Shown here piece by piece: positions 28,929 to 37,326 of a stretch of 64,000 nucleotides of DNA. The notes below the pieces were generated by a model that was given only the letters and a program-made list of their open reading frames with translations, had not been told where the DNA came from and made no database searches. Made by a program: the position numbers and the translations under genes. Source of the stretch: Bacteroidota bacterium (lineage in GTDB: Bacteria; Bacteroidota; Bacteroidia; B-17B0; Aurantibacillaceae); assembly GCA_013697245.1 (NCBI GenBank), contig JACCXH010000051.1, positions 181,794-245,793 on the forward strand. Reading direction: 5' to 3'. Positions within the stretch are counted from its first letter, which is position 1. Each line of letters opens with the position of its first letter.

Positions 28929-29693
28929 TAATTTTTTTATGATCTCAAGCACTTGCTCTTTTTTTCTTCTGGATATTGGTATCTCGCTACCATCCTTCAT
29001 CAAAATAAAACCGCCGTCTTTTTTTATATAGGATTTAATATGCTTTAAATTCACCAGGTGCGATTGGTGAACCCTTTCAAAGCCATATTCATTTAATAGA
29101 TCCTCGTATTCTTTAAGTGTTTTGGAAACCATTAAAGGTTTATCTTTAATAAAATAAAAAGTGGTATAGTTATGTTCCGATTCGCAGCGTAAAATATCGT
29201 GTACAGAGCAAACCCTCATCTCGTTCAAAGTGGAAAGACAGATCTTTTTTTCGGCATCAGGCATTGAAACATTATCCAACAAAACACGGTATTGATTCGG
29301 ACTATCCAATGCATTCTTTAAGACTTCCGCTTTCTTTACAGCTTCTTTTAACTCATCGGCAATAATAGGTTTTAAAAGATAATCAATAGCGCTAAACCGA
29401 AAGGCTTGTATTGCAAATTGGTTTGATGCTGTTGTAAAAATGATCCGCAAACTATTAAAGGCATTTTTTTCAAGGTCTGTCTCTAAAAAACGTAACAGAT
29501 CAAAGGCGTTGCCATCAGAAAGTTGTATGTCAAGAAAAACAATATCAGGTTTTAATTCAGTAATAAGCTGCCTGGCCTCTTTTATACTACCACAATCGCC
29601 TGAAAGTTTAACTTGAGGGCAAGCCGATGAAATAATGCTTTTAAAGGCAGAAAGGAATTTTTTTTCGTCTTCTATAATAACGGCAGTCAGCAA
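28926..29693 (-). CDS. LytTR-family response regulator
   Basis: 255 residues. REC domain at 1-125 with acidic pocket (IIEDE), phospho-acceptor Asp55 (VFLDIQ), conserved Thr (FTTAS) and Lys (LLKPI). LytTR DNA-binding domain at about 150-250, with FERVHQSHLVNLKHIKSY and IPISRRKK typical of the family. It is transcribed after the histidine kinase gene (63 bp gap) and is its natural partner. LytTR proteins bind direct repeats about 21 bp apart; two such arrays flank this operon (25744-25776 and 31753-31785), which I take as its likely targets. Confidence 0.92.
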   Translation of the reverse strand: MLTAVIIEDEKKFLSAFKSIISSACPQVKLSGDCGSIKEARQLITELKPDIVFLDIQLSDGNAFDLLRFLETDLEKNAFNSLRIIFTTASNQFAIQAFRFSAIDYLLKPIIADELKEAVKKAEVLKNALDSPNQYRVLLDNVSMPDAEKKICLSTLNEMRVCSVHDILRCESEHNYTTFYFIKDKPLMVSKTLKEYEDLLNEYGFERVHQSHLVNLKHIKSYIKKDGGFILMKDGSEIPISRRKKEQVLEIIKKL

Positions 29694-29756
29694 TTTAAAA
29701 TACTTTTCTTAAAATTAGTAAAAACCAGCCAATTTTAAGGTCATTAATGATAAGTT

Positions 29757-31715
29757 TTAAATATAATCCATTGGGAAGACCAATTTAACCAGGGTGCCCA
29801 CTACCACTTGGTTCTCGGCTAAAATATCATTGGTAGATATTTGGATTTTTTCTTTGTTCATGGAATTAATGATCTGCATTCTTTCTTCGGTAATGGTCAT
29901 TGCTAGTGATCTGTGAGTAGTAGAATTGATCACTTTTCTGTTCAGTGATTCTGTTTTTCCGATGCCATCATCATGCACTTCGCAAATAAGTTCAGTATCA
30001 TTGAATACATAAAATTTTATTATAATAGTGCCGGTGTCATTTTTAGGAATGATACCATGTAAAATAGAATTTTCAATAAATGGCTGAATGAACATTGGAG
30101 GTATGGCAATAGAAGGATCCATATTTTCATCCAGTTCTATTTTAAAACTAAATTTATTATTGTAACGTAATTGCTGTAAAAACAAATAAGACTTCAGCAT
30201 TTGTGCTTCTTGTATAACAGATACCAATTGTTCTCTTGACTGTTCAAGATTGTGGCGGATCAACCTTGAAAAGATACCAAGGTATTCTAGGGCTTTATCT
30301 TTATCATTCTCAGAAATAAAACCGCTAATGGAGCCTAGTGAATTGAAAATAAAATGTGGGTTCATTTGCGCAGATAGAGCATTACGTTCCAACTCAAAAT
30401 TCTTTTTCTCAAGTAAACTCTTCTTCTTTATTTGCTGGCGATTGTATAAAAGAAAAATAGATAATGAAATTACTACTGCTAAAATAAAACAGCCAAAGAT
30501 CAATTGTTTTTGCCGGTTGTTTTCCGCTATTTGTAACTGCTTCTCTGTTTTTAATAATTCAATTTCTTTTTCTTTGGTTTGGGTTTCGTATTTAGCCTCA
30601 AGCTCTGCAATAGTTTTAGTACTCGATTCGTTATTAATACTATCTTCCATACTTTTATATAATTTGTAATAATCGTAAGCTTCTTTATAATTATGTGCCA
30701 ACTGAAAATGGTTCGAAAAGAACAGGTAAGCTTTTCTGGCATTAAGTTTATTACCTATCTCATTCGAAATACGCAATTGATTCTTAAAACTTTCTAAAGC
30801 TTTTTCAGGCTGTTTTAATGAATCATAAATAACACCTATTTCGCCATACGATTCAGAAATACCTTTTTTGTCGCTTAACTCATTCAATATCGTAAAACCT
30901 TTCATTTCTACTTCCAGGGCTTTTTTATAATCGCCAATTATATAATAAATAGAACCTATATTTGTATAAACAATGGCTACACCTTGCATGTCACTAATTT
31001 CCGTATCAATTTTTAAGGTGGCATTAAAATAATCCAAGGCCTGAGGGTATTTTTTTAATTGCATGAATGCAAGGCCTGTATTATTAAGCACTTCGGCATA
31101 AAAATATTTGTTCAGTTCAACATCTTTTGTTTTTAATACATTTAAATAAAAATTTAGCGCAGTGGTATATTTGCCCTGCAAATAATATATGTTGGCAATA
31201 GACATCATTGAGCCTGATGTTCCTCGGCGATCTTTTATTTCTTCGCGGATCTTTAAAGCGGCCATATAATTTTCGAGTGCTTTGGCATACTGACCTTTGT
31301 CGGAATACACAATTCCCATATTGCTTATAATATCTGCCTCACCTTTCTTATCTTTTAATTTTTTTGCTACCAGTAATGCCTTCGAAAAAAACGCTAATGC
31401 CTTTGAATTATTATTTTGGTTTAAATAGGCGATACCGGCGCGGTTAAGAGAAATATAAATACCTTGCTTGTAATCGATTTTTTCAGATAATTGTTGCGCT
31501 TCAAATAAATAATTTAAACCATCCTCGTAATTCCTGTCACCAATATAATAACCGCCAATATCATTTAAGAGTTTTATCCTTGCAGTATCCTGTGTGGTTT
31601 TTTTAAGTACATTTTTTAATGAATCAATAATAGGTTGATCAGCGCCAAAATTTTTAAAATGACTTATTAGCAGTAAAAAAGCAGCGAGGATAAAAAGATG
31701 TTTTTTATTAGCCAT
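29757..31715 (-). CDS. TPR-containing LytS-type sensor histidine kinase
   Basis: 652 residues. Signal/anchor 1-24, then six or more TPR repeats (about 45-360) outside the membrane, a membrane helix (about 404-423), a coiled coil, the His_kinase domain with phospho-acceptor His454 (NPHFIFNSL) and a HATPase_c domain (N box FIENSILHG near 549, then DDGIG). In this class the TPR array senses an unknown ligand or protein. First gene of the two-gene operon with the LytTR regulator. Its 5' end faces the divergent T9SS gene at 32124 across a 408-bp gap that carries the putative operator. Confidence 0.9.
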   Translation of the reverse strand: MANKKHLFILAAFLLLISHFKNFGADQPIIDSLKNVLKKTTQDTARIKLLNDIGGYYIGDRNYEDGLNYLFEAQQLSEKIDYKQGIYISLNRAGIAYLNQNNNSKALAFFSKALLVAKKLKDKKGEADIISNMGIVYSDKGQYAKALENYMAALKIREEIKDRRGTSGSMMSIANIYYLQGKYTTALNFYLNVLKTKDVELNKYFYAEVLNNTGLAFMQLKKYPQALDYFNATLKIDTEISDMQGVAIVYTNIGSIYYIIGDYKKALEVEMKGFTILNELSDKKGISESYGEIGVIYDSLKQPEKALESFKNQLRISNEIGNKLNARKAYLFFSNHFQLAHNYKEAYDYYKLYKSMEDSINNESSTKTIAELEAKYETQTKEKEIELLKTEKQLQIAENNRQKQLIFGCFILAVVISLSIFLLYNRQQIKKKSLLEKKNFELERNALSAQMNPHFIFNSLGSISGFISENDKDKALEYLGIFSRLIRHNLEQSREQLVSVIQEAQMLKSYLFLQQLRYNNKFSFKIELDENMDPSIAIPPMFIQPFIENSILHGIIPKNDTGTIIIKFYVFNDTELICEVHDDGIGKTESLNRKVINSTTHRSLAMTITEERMQIINSMNKEKIQISTNDILAENQVVVGTLVKLVFPMDYI

Positions 31716-32123
31716 ATTAATAAAATGAGATGTTTAACCGACACGGGTGTTTACCGAATTGTAATTTGTGTTTACCAAATTGTAAATCCTTAACATTAAG
31801 GGTTTTCTTTAACATATCTTTGAGAAAAACTGGTCTTATATTTTACCCATGAATATACTAATAATTAAACATAAGCCCATTTTTTAACTCATAGTTTTAT
31901 ATCTAACCCAAAAAAGAAGTAAGGAATTATAATTAGAAAAAAAAGATTGCGCCGGGTAATTTTTAGAGCATATAATTTTTAGACGCTAAAATCGCTAGTA
32001 TGTTTGGTTATTAATTAGCTTTAAAATATTTAATTTTTTTTTATAAATATCAAGGAATTTTCGAAGTTTAACAATTAATTTGGTTAATTTAGATACCTCT
32101 TCCAACAACATAAAAATAATACC
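31716..32123. promoter_or_regulatory. 408-bp divergent regulatory region
   Basis: No gene. It contains direct repeats ACCGAATTGTAA (31753-31764) and ACCAAATTGTAA (31774-31785), starting 21 bp apart, then TATCTTTG (31815-31822), a perfect TAnnTTTG -7 box on the plus strand, 30 bp after the second repeat. Transcription should start near 31829 and read toward 32124, giving a leader of about 295 nt. That leader holds a 12-codon ORF (31849-31887, MNILIIKHKPIF). The rest is A/T-rich with no clear hairpin. The repeats are also 38-70 bp upstream of the kinase gene on the other strand, so autoregulation is possible. Confidence 0.6.
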
Positions 32124-34577
32124 ATGAAAAAAATTTTATTAAGCTTTATTCTAGTGCTTATAACAAGCATTTCTTTTTCTCAATCTATTCCTAACGGTGG
32201 TTTTGAGAGTTGGATAGTTAACAGTTATGAAAATCCGCAATTTTTCGAAACCTCTAATTATGGAAAGGACAATGGCGTGCAAAACCTTGTAAATGCAACA
32301 AAAACAACCGACGCCTACCAAGGATCCTTTGCCATAAAATTAACTTCGTCGCTGGGTGTTCCAACAGGTACGTCTTTTGCTTATTTTGCAAACGGTAATC
32401 CTGGGTCGAATCCAACCGGAGGTATTCCTTATTCGCAGAAACCAACAGGTATTAAGTTTTTTTATAAAAGTAATATCATGCCTACTGATACCGCAATATT
32501 TATAACCATATTTAAAAAAGCAGGCGCTGTGGTTGGAAATTATTTTTACAAAATAGCAACAACACATACGGCATATACTGTATTTAATCAAACATTTAAC
32601 CCTGCTTTACCCATCTTTCCCGATACAGTAATTGTTGCTTGTGCTTCCAGTAATGCATTTACAGGTAATGCTATTCCGGGAAACAGTATTCAATTAGATA
32701 GTATTTCTTTTACCGGTGTTGCGTTTCAGCCGACAAATTTTAACGGTAATTTTGAGTCATGGCAAACCGAAACTGATTATAAATTAAATGGTTGGAATTT
32801 AAGCGGCGGTTTTCAACGTACAAATGATTTTCATACCGGAAATTATGCGCTTGAATTGCAAACAAATCCTCCGGCATTTGGTGATAATCAGATACAGGTT
32901 GGCAGGGCAACGACCGGCATTCCTACGCAGAATAATACACTTGGCGGCACACCTTACTCCGGCCTAATAGATACCATGTTCTTTTATTATAAATACTTGC
33001 CTTCTAACCCTGTTGATAGTGCAAGAATTTATGTAAATTTTAAGAAGAACTTTGTTTATACCAGTAATGTTTATGCACTTTTACCTGTTGCACCGGTTTA
33101 TACTTTAAAAAAGATACCCTGGAACCTTGGAGTAGCGCCCGATACAATGGTTATTTCCATCGAGTCTTCAAAATGGCCTGTACAGAATTCTTATGTTGGC
33201 GCTGATTTTAAAATAGACAATATGTATTTAAAATCACAAATGTATACGGTCTCAAATTATACTATGCCTACAACAGGCTGTGTTGGACAAGCCATTCAGT
33301 TAAGTGATAATTCAACCAATATGCCTAGTGCCTGGAATTGGATCATGCCCGGAGGATCTCCGTCCAGTTCTATTTTACAAAGTCCTATAGTTACTTTTAA
33401 TAGCCCCGGTACAAAAACCATAACTATGAATGCTGGTAACCAATTTGGTAGTGGCGCCTCAATATCAAAAACCATAACCATTTACTCTGTGCCGGGTATT
33501 GCGGCAACTTCTATTCTTACCTGTGGAGGCGGCAGCGTTACACTTAATGCAAGTGGCGCAAATACTTATACATGGAGTACCGGCCAAAATAGTCAGAATA
33601 TAACAGTAAGCGCCTCAAATTCTATCACCACTAATTATACAGTTACCGGTACAACCGGTGGTTGTTCAAATACTGCAATTGGCAGCGTTATTATTCCATT
33701 TGTAGAGGTGCCAAGTATTTGTTTGGTAACTGTAGATTCTTTAGGAAACAACAATGTAATTTATTGGGAAAAAACTTTATATGATAACGTAGATAGTTTT
33801 ATTGTCTATCGTGAAATATACAGTAATGTTTACAAACGTATTGCTGCCGTTAGTAAAAATGCATTTAGCGGTTACACCGATACCGCAAGAAGTATTGGCC
33901 CTGCTAATGGCGATCCTAATACAACTTCATATAAATACAAATTACAAATTCGCGATACTTGTGGGCATTATGGGGTATTAAGTAAATGGCATCAAACCCT
34001 TTTTATACAGGATCAACAAAATGGAAATTTTAACTGGAATTCTTATGCGGTCGAGAACAGCACATCACCTGTAACGGTATATGACCTTTACCGTATAAAT
34101 TTAAGTAACAACACTTACACTTTAGTTACTTCAAGTACGGCATTTCTTGCTACAGACCCGCAGTATGGCATATGGCAAACAACAGGCAGATGGCGTATTG
34201 AGGCCAACGGTTTTAATTGTAATCCAACCAACCGAATTAATGGTATCTTAAGTCAAAAAGTTAAAACAAAAAGTAATATTAAGAATGACAGATTAGTAGG
34301 TTTAAAAAATTATGATCTGATAAATGCATCTATTAATACTTATCCTTCTCCTGCAAAAGATATTCTCTTTATAGATGGAAGAACATTGGCTAACATTGAT
34401 TTTTCTATTGAATTTAGAAATACTTTAGGACAAGTTTTATATAGCAAAAATTATACTGCCGGTTCAATCGAAAAATATCAAATTGATCTGAGCGCTTTTG
34501 CAAACGGTATTTACTTTGTTAATATCAAACAAGAGAATAAAACACTGGCTGCAAAGAAAATTATTGTAAATAAATAG
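32124..34577 (+). CDS. Secreted T9SS protein with two beta-sandwich repeats, PKD-like and shared C-terminal module
   Basis: 817 residues. Signal peptide 1-19 (SISFSQ). Two N-terminal beta-sandwich domains (about 20-200 and 205-375), both opening with 'NGxFESW' and containing GG(I/T)PYS, resemble galactose-binding/PCMD-like folds. Then a PKD-like domain (about 385-455), an Ig-like segment (about 460-525), and the 300-residue module (about 530-817) shared with the protein at 25859, ending in a T9SS type A sorting domain. The segment QKVKTKSNIKNDRLVG is identical in the two. Exported by T9SS; role unknown. The long leader and upstream repeats suggest control by the adjacent LytTR system. Confidence 0.87.
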   Translation: MKKILLSFILVLITSISFSQSIPNGGFESWIVNSYENPQFFETSNYGKDNGVQNLVNATKTTDAYQGSFAIKLTSSLGVPTGTSFAYFANGNPGSNPTGGIPYSQKPTGIKFFYKSNIMPTDTAIFITIFKKAGAVVGNYFYKIATTHTAYTVFNQTFNPALPIFPDTVIVACASSNAFTGNAIPGNSIQLDSISFTGVAFQPTNFNGNFESWQTETDYKLNGWNLSGGFQRTNDFHTGNYALELQTNPPAFGDNQIQVGRATTGIPTQNNTLGGTPYSGLIDTMFFYYKYLPSNPVDSARIYVNFKKNFVYTSNVYALLPVAPVYTLKKIPWNLGVAPDTMVISIESSKWPVQNSYVGADFKIDNMYLKSQMYTVSNYTMPTTGCVGQAIQLSDNSTNMPSAWNWIMPGGSPSSSILQSPIVTFNSPGTKTITMNAGNQFGSGASISKTITIYSVPGIAATSILTCGGGSVTLNASGANTYTWSTGQNSQNITVSASNSITTNYTVTGTTGGCSNTAIGSVIIPFVEVPSICLVTVDSLGNNNVIYWEKTLYDNVDSFIVYREIYSNVYKRIAAVSKNAFSGYTDTARSIGPANGDPNTTSYKYKLQIRDTCGHYGVLSKWHQTLFIQDQQNGNFNWNSYAVENSTSPVTVYDLYRINLSNNTYTLVTSSTAFLATDPQYGIWQTTGRWRIEANGFNCNPTNRINGILSQKVKTKSNIKNDRLVGLKNYDLINASINTYPSPAKDILFIDGRTLANIDFSIEFRNTLGQVLYSKNYTAGSIEKYQIDLSAFANGIYFVNIKQENKTLAAKKIIVNK

Positions 34578-34591
34578 GTCTTTAACAGTCC

Positions 34592-34638
34592 TGTTAGGCG
34601 CTTAATTGCTAACAACTGGCATACCTAACATTTTTTTA
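34592..34638 (+). terminator. Likely terminator after the T9SS gene
   Basis: Seven-bp arms TGTTAGG (34592-34598) and CCTAACA (34624-34630) around a 25-nt loop, followed by seven T. The long loop makes it weaker than the others here. Confidence 0.55.
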
Positions 34639-34652
34639 ATTATTTTCGCATA

Positions 34653-35768
34653 ATGTCGCGGAAATGTATACTTACCGTTTTATTGTTTATTTTGAGTTGT
34701 ATTATCACAGCTCAAAATGGCGTTACCGGTAATCCCGATTGGCAAATAAAACCAACCATTAACGAAGGTTTTATTCTTATTCACCGCAGCACTATTGGGC
34801 ACTTGGTTACAGGTTATCCTTCTATTTATGAAGTAGATGTTTCAAAGCCCACGCTTGGAAATAAGCTTTGGCATTTAGAAAATAATAAACCCGATATTGG
34901 TGTATCGTTTCAATGTCTAGATTTTAAGAACCCAAAGCAATTAGGCTATGCTCTTATCCTTGCGCCTTATGTAGAAATCCCTTTAAATGTAAACGAAAAA
35001 CGATCTCGTGTGGTTATGCGCCTATGTTGGGGCGCTACATATGTTACAAAAGCTTTTGATATTCAAAACAACCGCAAGAATATAGCTATTGGCAGTCATT
35101 TTAACTCGTTTGTGCAATTTAAATGGTTCTGGCAATTTAAGCTCAGTAAAAATTTACGTTTTGAACCGGGTTTTGCTTTTTCGCACGCGAGCAATGGTAA
35201 ATCAAGAAACCCTAATTTAGGATTGAATGTGGTAAGCTTAAATGCGGGACTTAATATTTTAATTCCATCCAAAAAACCACGAATAGAAAGTATTAAGGTT
35301 GATTCATCAGGCAGGGTAAAGTCTAAGAACGAGATTTTTGTTTTTGCCGCAATCGGGTTTAACCAGCACGAAATTGCAACTCCCGAATTAAAAACTTTTG
35401 TGGTATCTGCCGCATATCAGCGCAACATACGTAACACGCATAAATTCAGCGCTGGTATCGATGTTTTTTATGATCAGAATTTTTTATACGATTACGAAGT
35501 TGATCTTCAGAAAAAACCTATTGGGTTAGATCAAATGCGTATGAGCGCAAGATTAGGCTACTCTTATAATATTGGCCGTATTAGTTTACCAATAGAAATG
35601 GGCTATTATGTTTTCCAGCAAGATAAACCTGATGGATATGTTGTAAGCAGGATAGGAGTGAGGTATTACAGCGCCTGCGGACTAGTTGGACATTTTGGAT
35701 TACGCACACATTTTGCTGTAGCCTATTGTTTTGAATACGGACTAGGATATAGATTTTTTATAAAATAA
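34653..35768 (+). CDS. Acyloxyacyl hydrolase / lipid A 3-O-deacylase (PagL-like)
   Basis: 371 residues; signal peptide 1-21 (IITAQ). A beta-barrel outer-membrane protein with the PagL active-site motif FSHASNGKSRNPNLGLN: His178 and Ser180, then Asn-Gly and PNxGxN. PagL removes the 3-O-acyl chain of lipid A. The protein is longer than Pseudomonas PagL (about 170 residues), as usual for Bacteroidota members, with extra N-terminal strands. The C-terminus ends in aromatic GYRFFIK. The stop TAA overlaps the apparent ATA start of the next gene, so the two are coupled. Confidence 0.8.
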   Translation: MSRKCILTVLLFILSCIITAQNGVTGNPDWQIKPTINEGFILIHRSTIGHLVTGYPSIYEVDVSKPTLGNKLWHLENNKPDIGVSFQCLDFKNPKQLGYALILAPYVEIPLNVNEKRSRVVMRLCWGATYVTKAFDIQNNRKNIAIGSHFNSFVQFKWFWQFKLSKNLRFEPGFAFSHASNGKSRNPNLGLNVVSLNAGLNILIPSKKPRIESIKVDSSGRVKSKNEIFVFAAIGFNQHEIATPELKTFVVSAAYQRNIRNTHKFSAGIDVFYDQNFLYDYEVDLQKKPIGLDQMRMSARLGYSYNIGRISLPIEMGYYVFQQDKPDGYVVSRIGVRYYSACGLVGHFGLRTHFAVAYCFEYGLGYRFFIK

Positions 35769-36505
35769 AAAAAAGCATCACATATTTAGTTTTGATCGTG
35801 TTATTTGCCGGCTGCAAGAGAGAGAACGCCTTGGATTGTTTTAAATCTAATGGCCCTGAAGTTACCGAAGCACGCGATGTAGGAACCTTTTCCATTATTA
35901 AATTGTATTCTAAAATAGACCTTAATATTACTAAAGGAACAGGATTTAAAGTAGAAGTTACAGCAGGAAAACATATTATTAAAAACATAAAAACTACAAT
36001 TGCTGATGATATTTTAACTATTGAGAACGACAACAAATGTAATTTTGTTAGAGGCTACAAAAAAAATATTACAGTAAATATAACCTTGCCTTATATTTTA
36101 AAAGTAGAGAATAGAGGTGTTGGTACAATAAGATTTGATGGAAATTATACTCAGGATACTTTACAAGTAAGGGCAGAGAATTCGGGCGATATATATGTGA
36201 ATGGAACTTATACTGAAATAAGAACGAGCTCACATGGCAATGGCGATATTTATTTACAAGGCAGCTGCAATAATTTATATGCATATACATACGGTACCAA
36301 TGTTTTAAAAGCAGAAGAACTTACCATTAATAATTATGTTTTTATTGAGACAATAAGTATTGGCGATTGTTTTGTAAAAGCACCAAACGGTGGTAAATTA
36401 GAGTATAATATTTGGCGCGATGGCAATATTTATTATTTGGGAAACCCTTCTGTAATAAATAATTTTAAAGGCGACGGAAAAGGTAAACTTATAAAAGAAG
36501 ACTAA
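35765..36505 (+). CDS. Lipoprotein with DUF2807 (head GIN) domain; apparent ATA start
   Basis: 246 residues if started at ATA 35765-35767, which overlaps the upstream stop (ATAA). This start gives a complete lipoprotein signal peptide (IKKSITYLVLIVLFAGC, lipobox LFAGC). The only later candidate, TTG at 35792, gives MIVLFAGC with no n-region, so I prefer ATA. The mature part (about 35-240) is a right-handed beta-helix of the DUF2807 type: YSKIDLNITKGTGFKVEV, then repeats VENRGVGTIRF, AENSGDIYV and SSHGNGDIYLQG. Function unknown; the family is often an anti-sigma or envelope-stress partner. It converges on the LON-domain gene with a 4-bp overlap of stops. Confidence 0.78.
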   Translation: MKKSITYLVLIVLFAGCKRENALDCFKSNGPEVTEARDVGTFSIIKLYSKIDLNITKGTGFKVEVTAGKHIIKNIKTTIADDILTIENDNKCNFVRGYKKNITVNITLPYILKVENRGVGTIRFDGNYTQDTLQVRAENSGDIYVNGTYTEIRTSSHGNGDIYLQGSCNNLYAYTYGTNVLKAEELTINNYVFIETISIGDCFVKAPNGGKLEYNIWRDGNIYYLGNPSVINNFKGDGKGKLIKED

Positions 36506-37095
36506 TTCTCGATGAACCTGTCTTTAATTTGTTGTTCGGTGTTTATAATATGAACAATAAATTTTATTTGATTCAATAAAAACAATTGCTGGTTACGATG
36601 AGAAATTAATTGGTATTTTTCAGTATTAGTTAACTGCAATGACGAAGCAATATTAAAAACCGATAAGTTTGAAACCGTTTCGTAATCCACAAATTTACTT
36701 TGCACCGATCCAAAATAATTAACAACTGCATCTTGCAAATTATTTAAAATTATTTTCTGGTTAATTGGCACATATTCAATTAAACCGGCGCCGTACAATT
36801 TTGGTGTCAATATTTTAGAATATTCTATTAAATGAAAAAGATTGGTCCCCTCAATTAAAATTTCCAAATCGCCATTTGCAAAGGTCTTTAAAATTCGTTT
36901 GATCTTAACCTCGCTGCCATAATCCTTTACCTTTCCTTTCTCAAAATATGGTATTCCAAACGAGGCATCGTTAGCAAGGCATTCTGTTACGAGCTGCTTG
37001 TAGCGCTCTTCGTATATATGTAATTTGGATGTTTCGCCCGGCAATAGAACCATGTTTAATGGAAACATCGGTATAGTTATTTGTCGCGTTGTCAT
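36502..37095 (-). CDS. LON N-terminal (substrate-binding) domain protein
   Basis: 197 residues made only of the LON substrate-binding domain: IPMFPLNMVLLPGETSKLHIYEERYKQL at the start (partial: FPLNMVLLPGE), then FGIPYF and TFANGDLEILIEGTNLF. There is no AAA+ or peptidase part. Stand-alone LON-domain proteins are common in Bacteroidota and other groups; function is not established (possible binding of unfolded chains). The stop overlaps the stop of the DUF2807 gene on the other strand by 4 bp. Confidence 0.82.
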   Translation of the reverse strand: MTTRQITIPMFPLNMVLLPGETSKLHIYEERYKQLVTECLANDASFGIPYFEKGKVKDYGSEVKIKRILKTFANGDLEILIEGTNLFHLIEYSKILTPKLYGAGLIEYVPINQKIILNNLQDAVVNYFGSVQSKFVDYETVSNLSVFNIASSLQLTNTEKYQLISHRNQQLFLLNQIKFIVHIINTEQQIKDRFIEN

Positions 37096-37263
37096 ATATT
37101 ATAAGATTATATACAAAAACTGTGCTAAAAATTAATGACAGTTGTTGTGGTTACTTATATATACGTTCTATATGACCGTAGAAGTTGGGTATGTTAACAA
37201 TAATTCAGAATTGTAAGCTTTGTCCTTGAATAACTGAACATTTAAAAAAAGGCAAAAAAAGAA

Positions 37264-37313
37264 CCCATTTAATGGTTTTTGCTCATTTTTGAGCTAAAAA
37301 ACCATTAAATGGG
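37264..37313 (-). terminator. Unusually long hairpin, probable terminator of the C1 peptidase gene
   Basis: Arms 37264-37280 and 37297-37313 are perfectly complementary (17 bp). Inside, after a two-base bulge (37295-37296), GCTCA (37281-37285) pairs with TGAGC (37290-37294) around a TTTT loop, giving 22 bp in total. On the minus strand it follows the stop of the C1 peptidase gene by 14 bp and is followed by a T-rich stretch. Confidence 0.75.
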
Positions 37314-37326
37314 CTAAAAATTGTAA

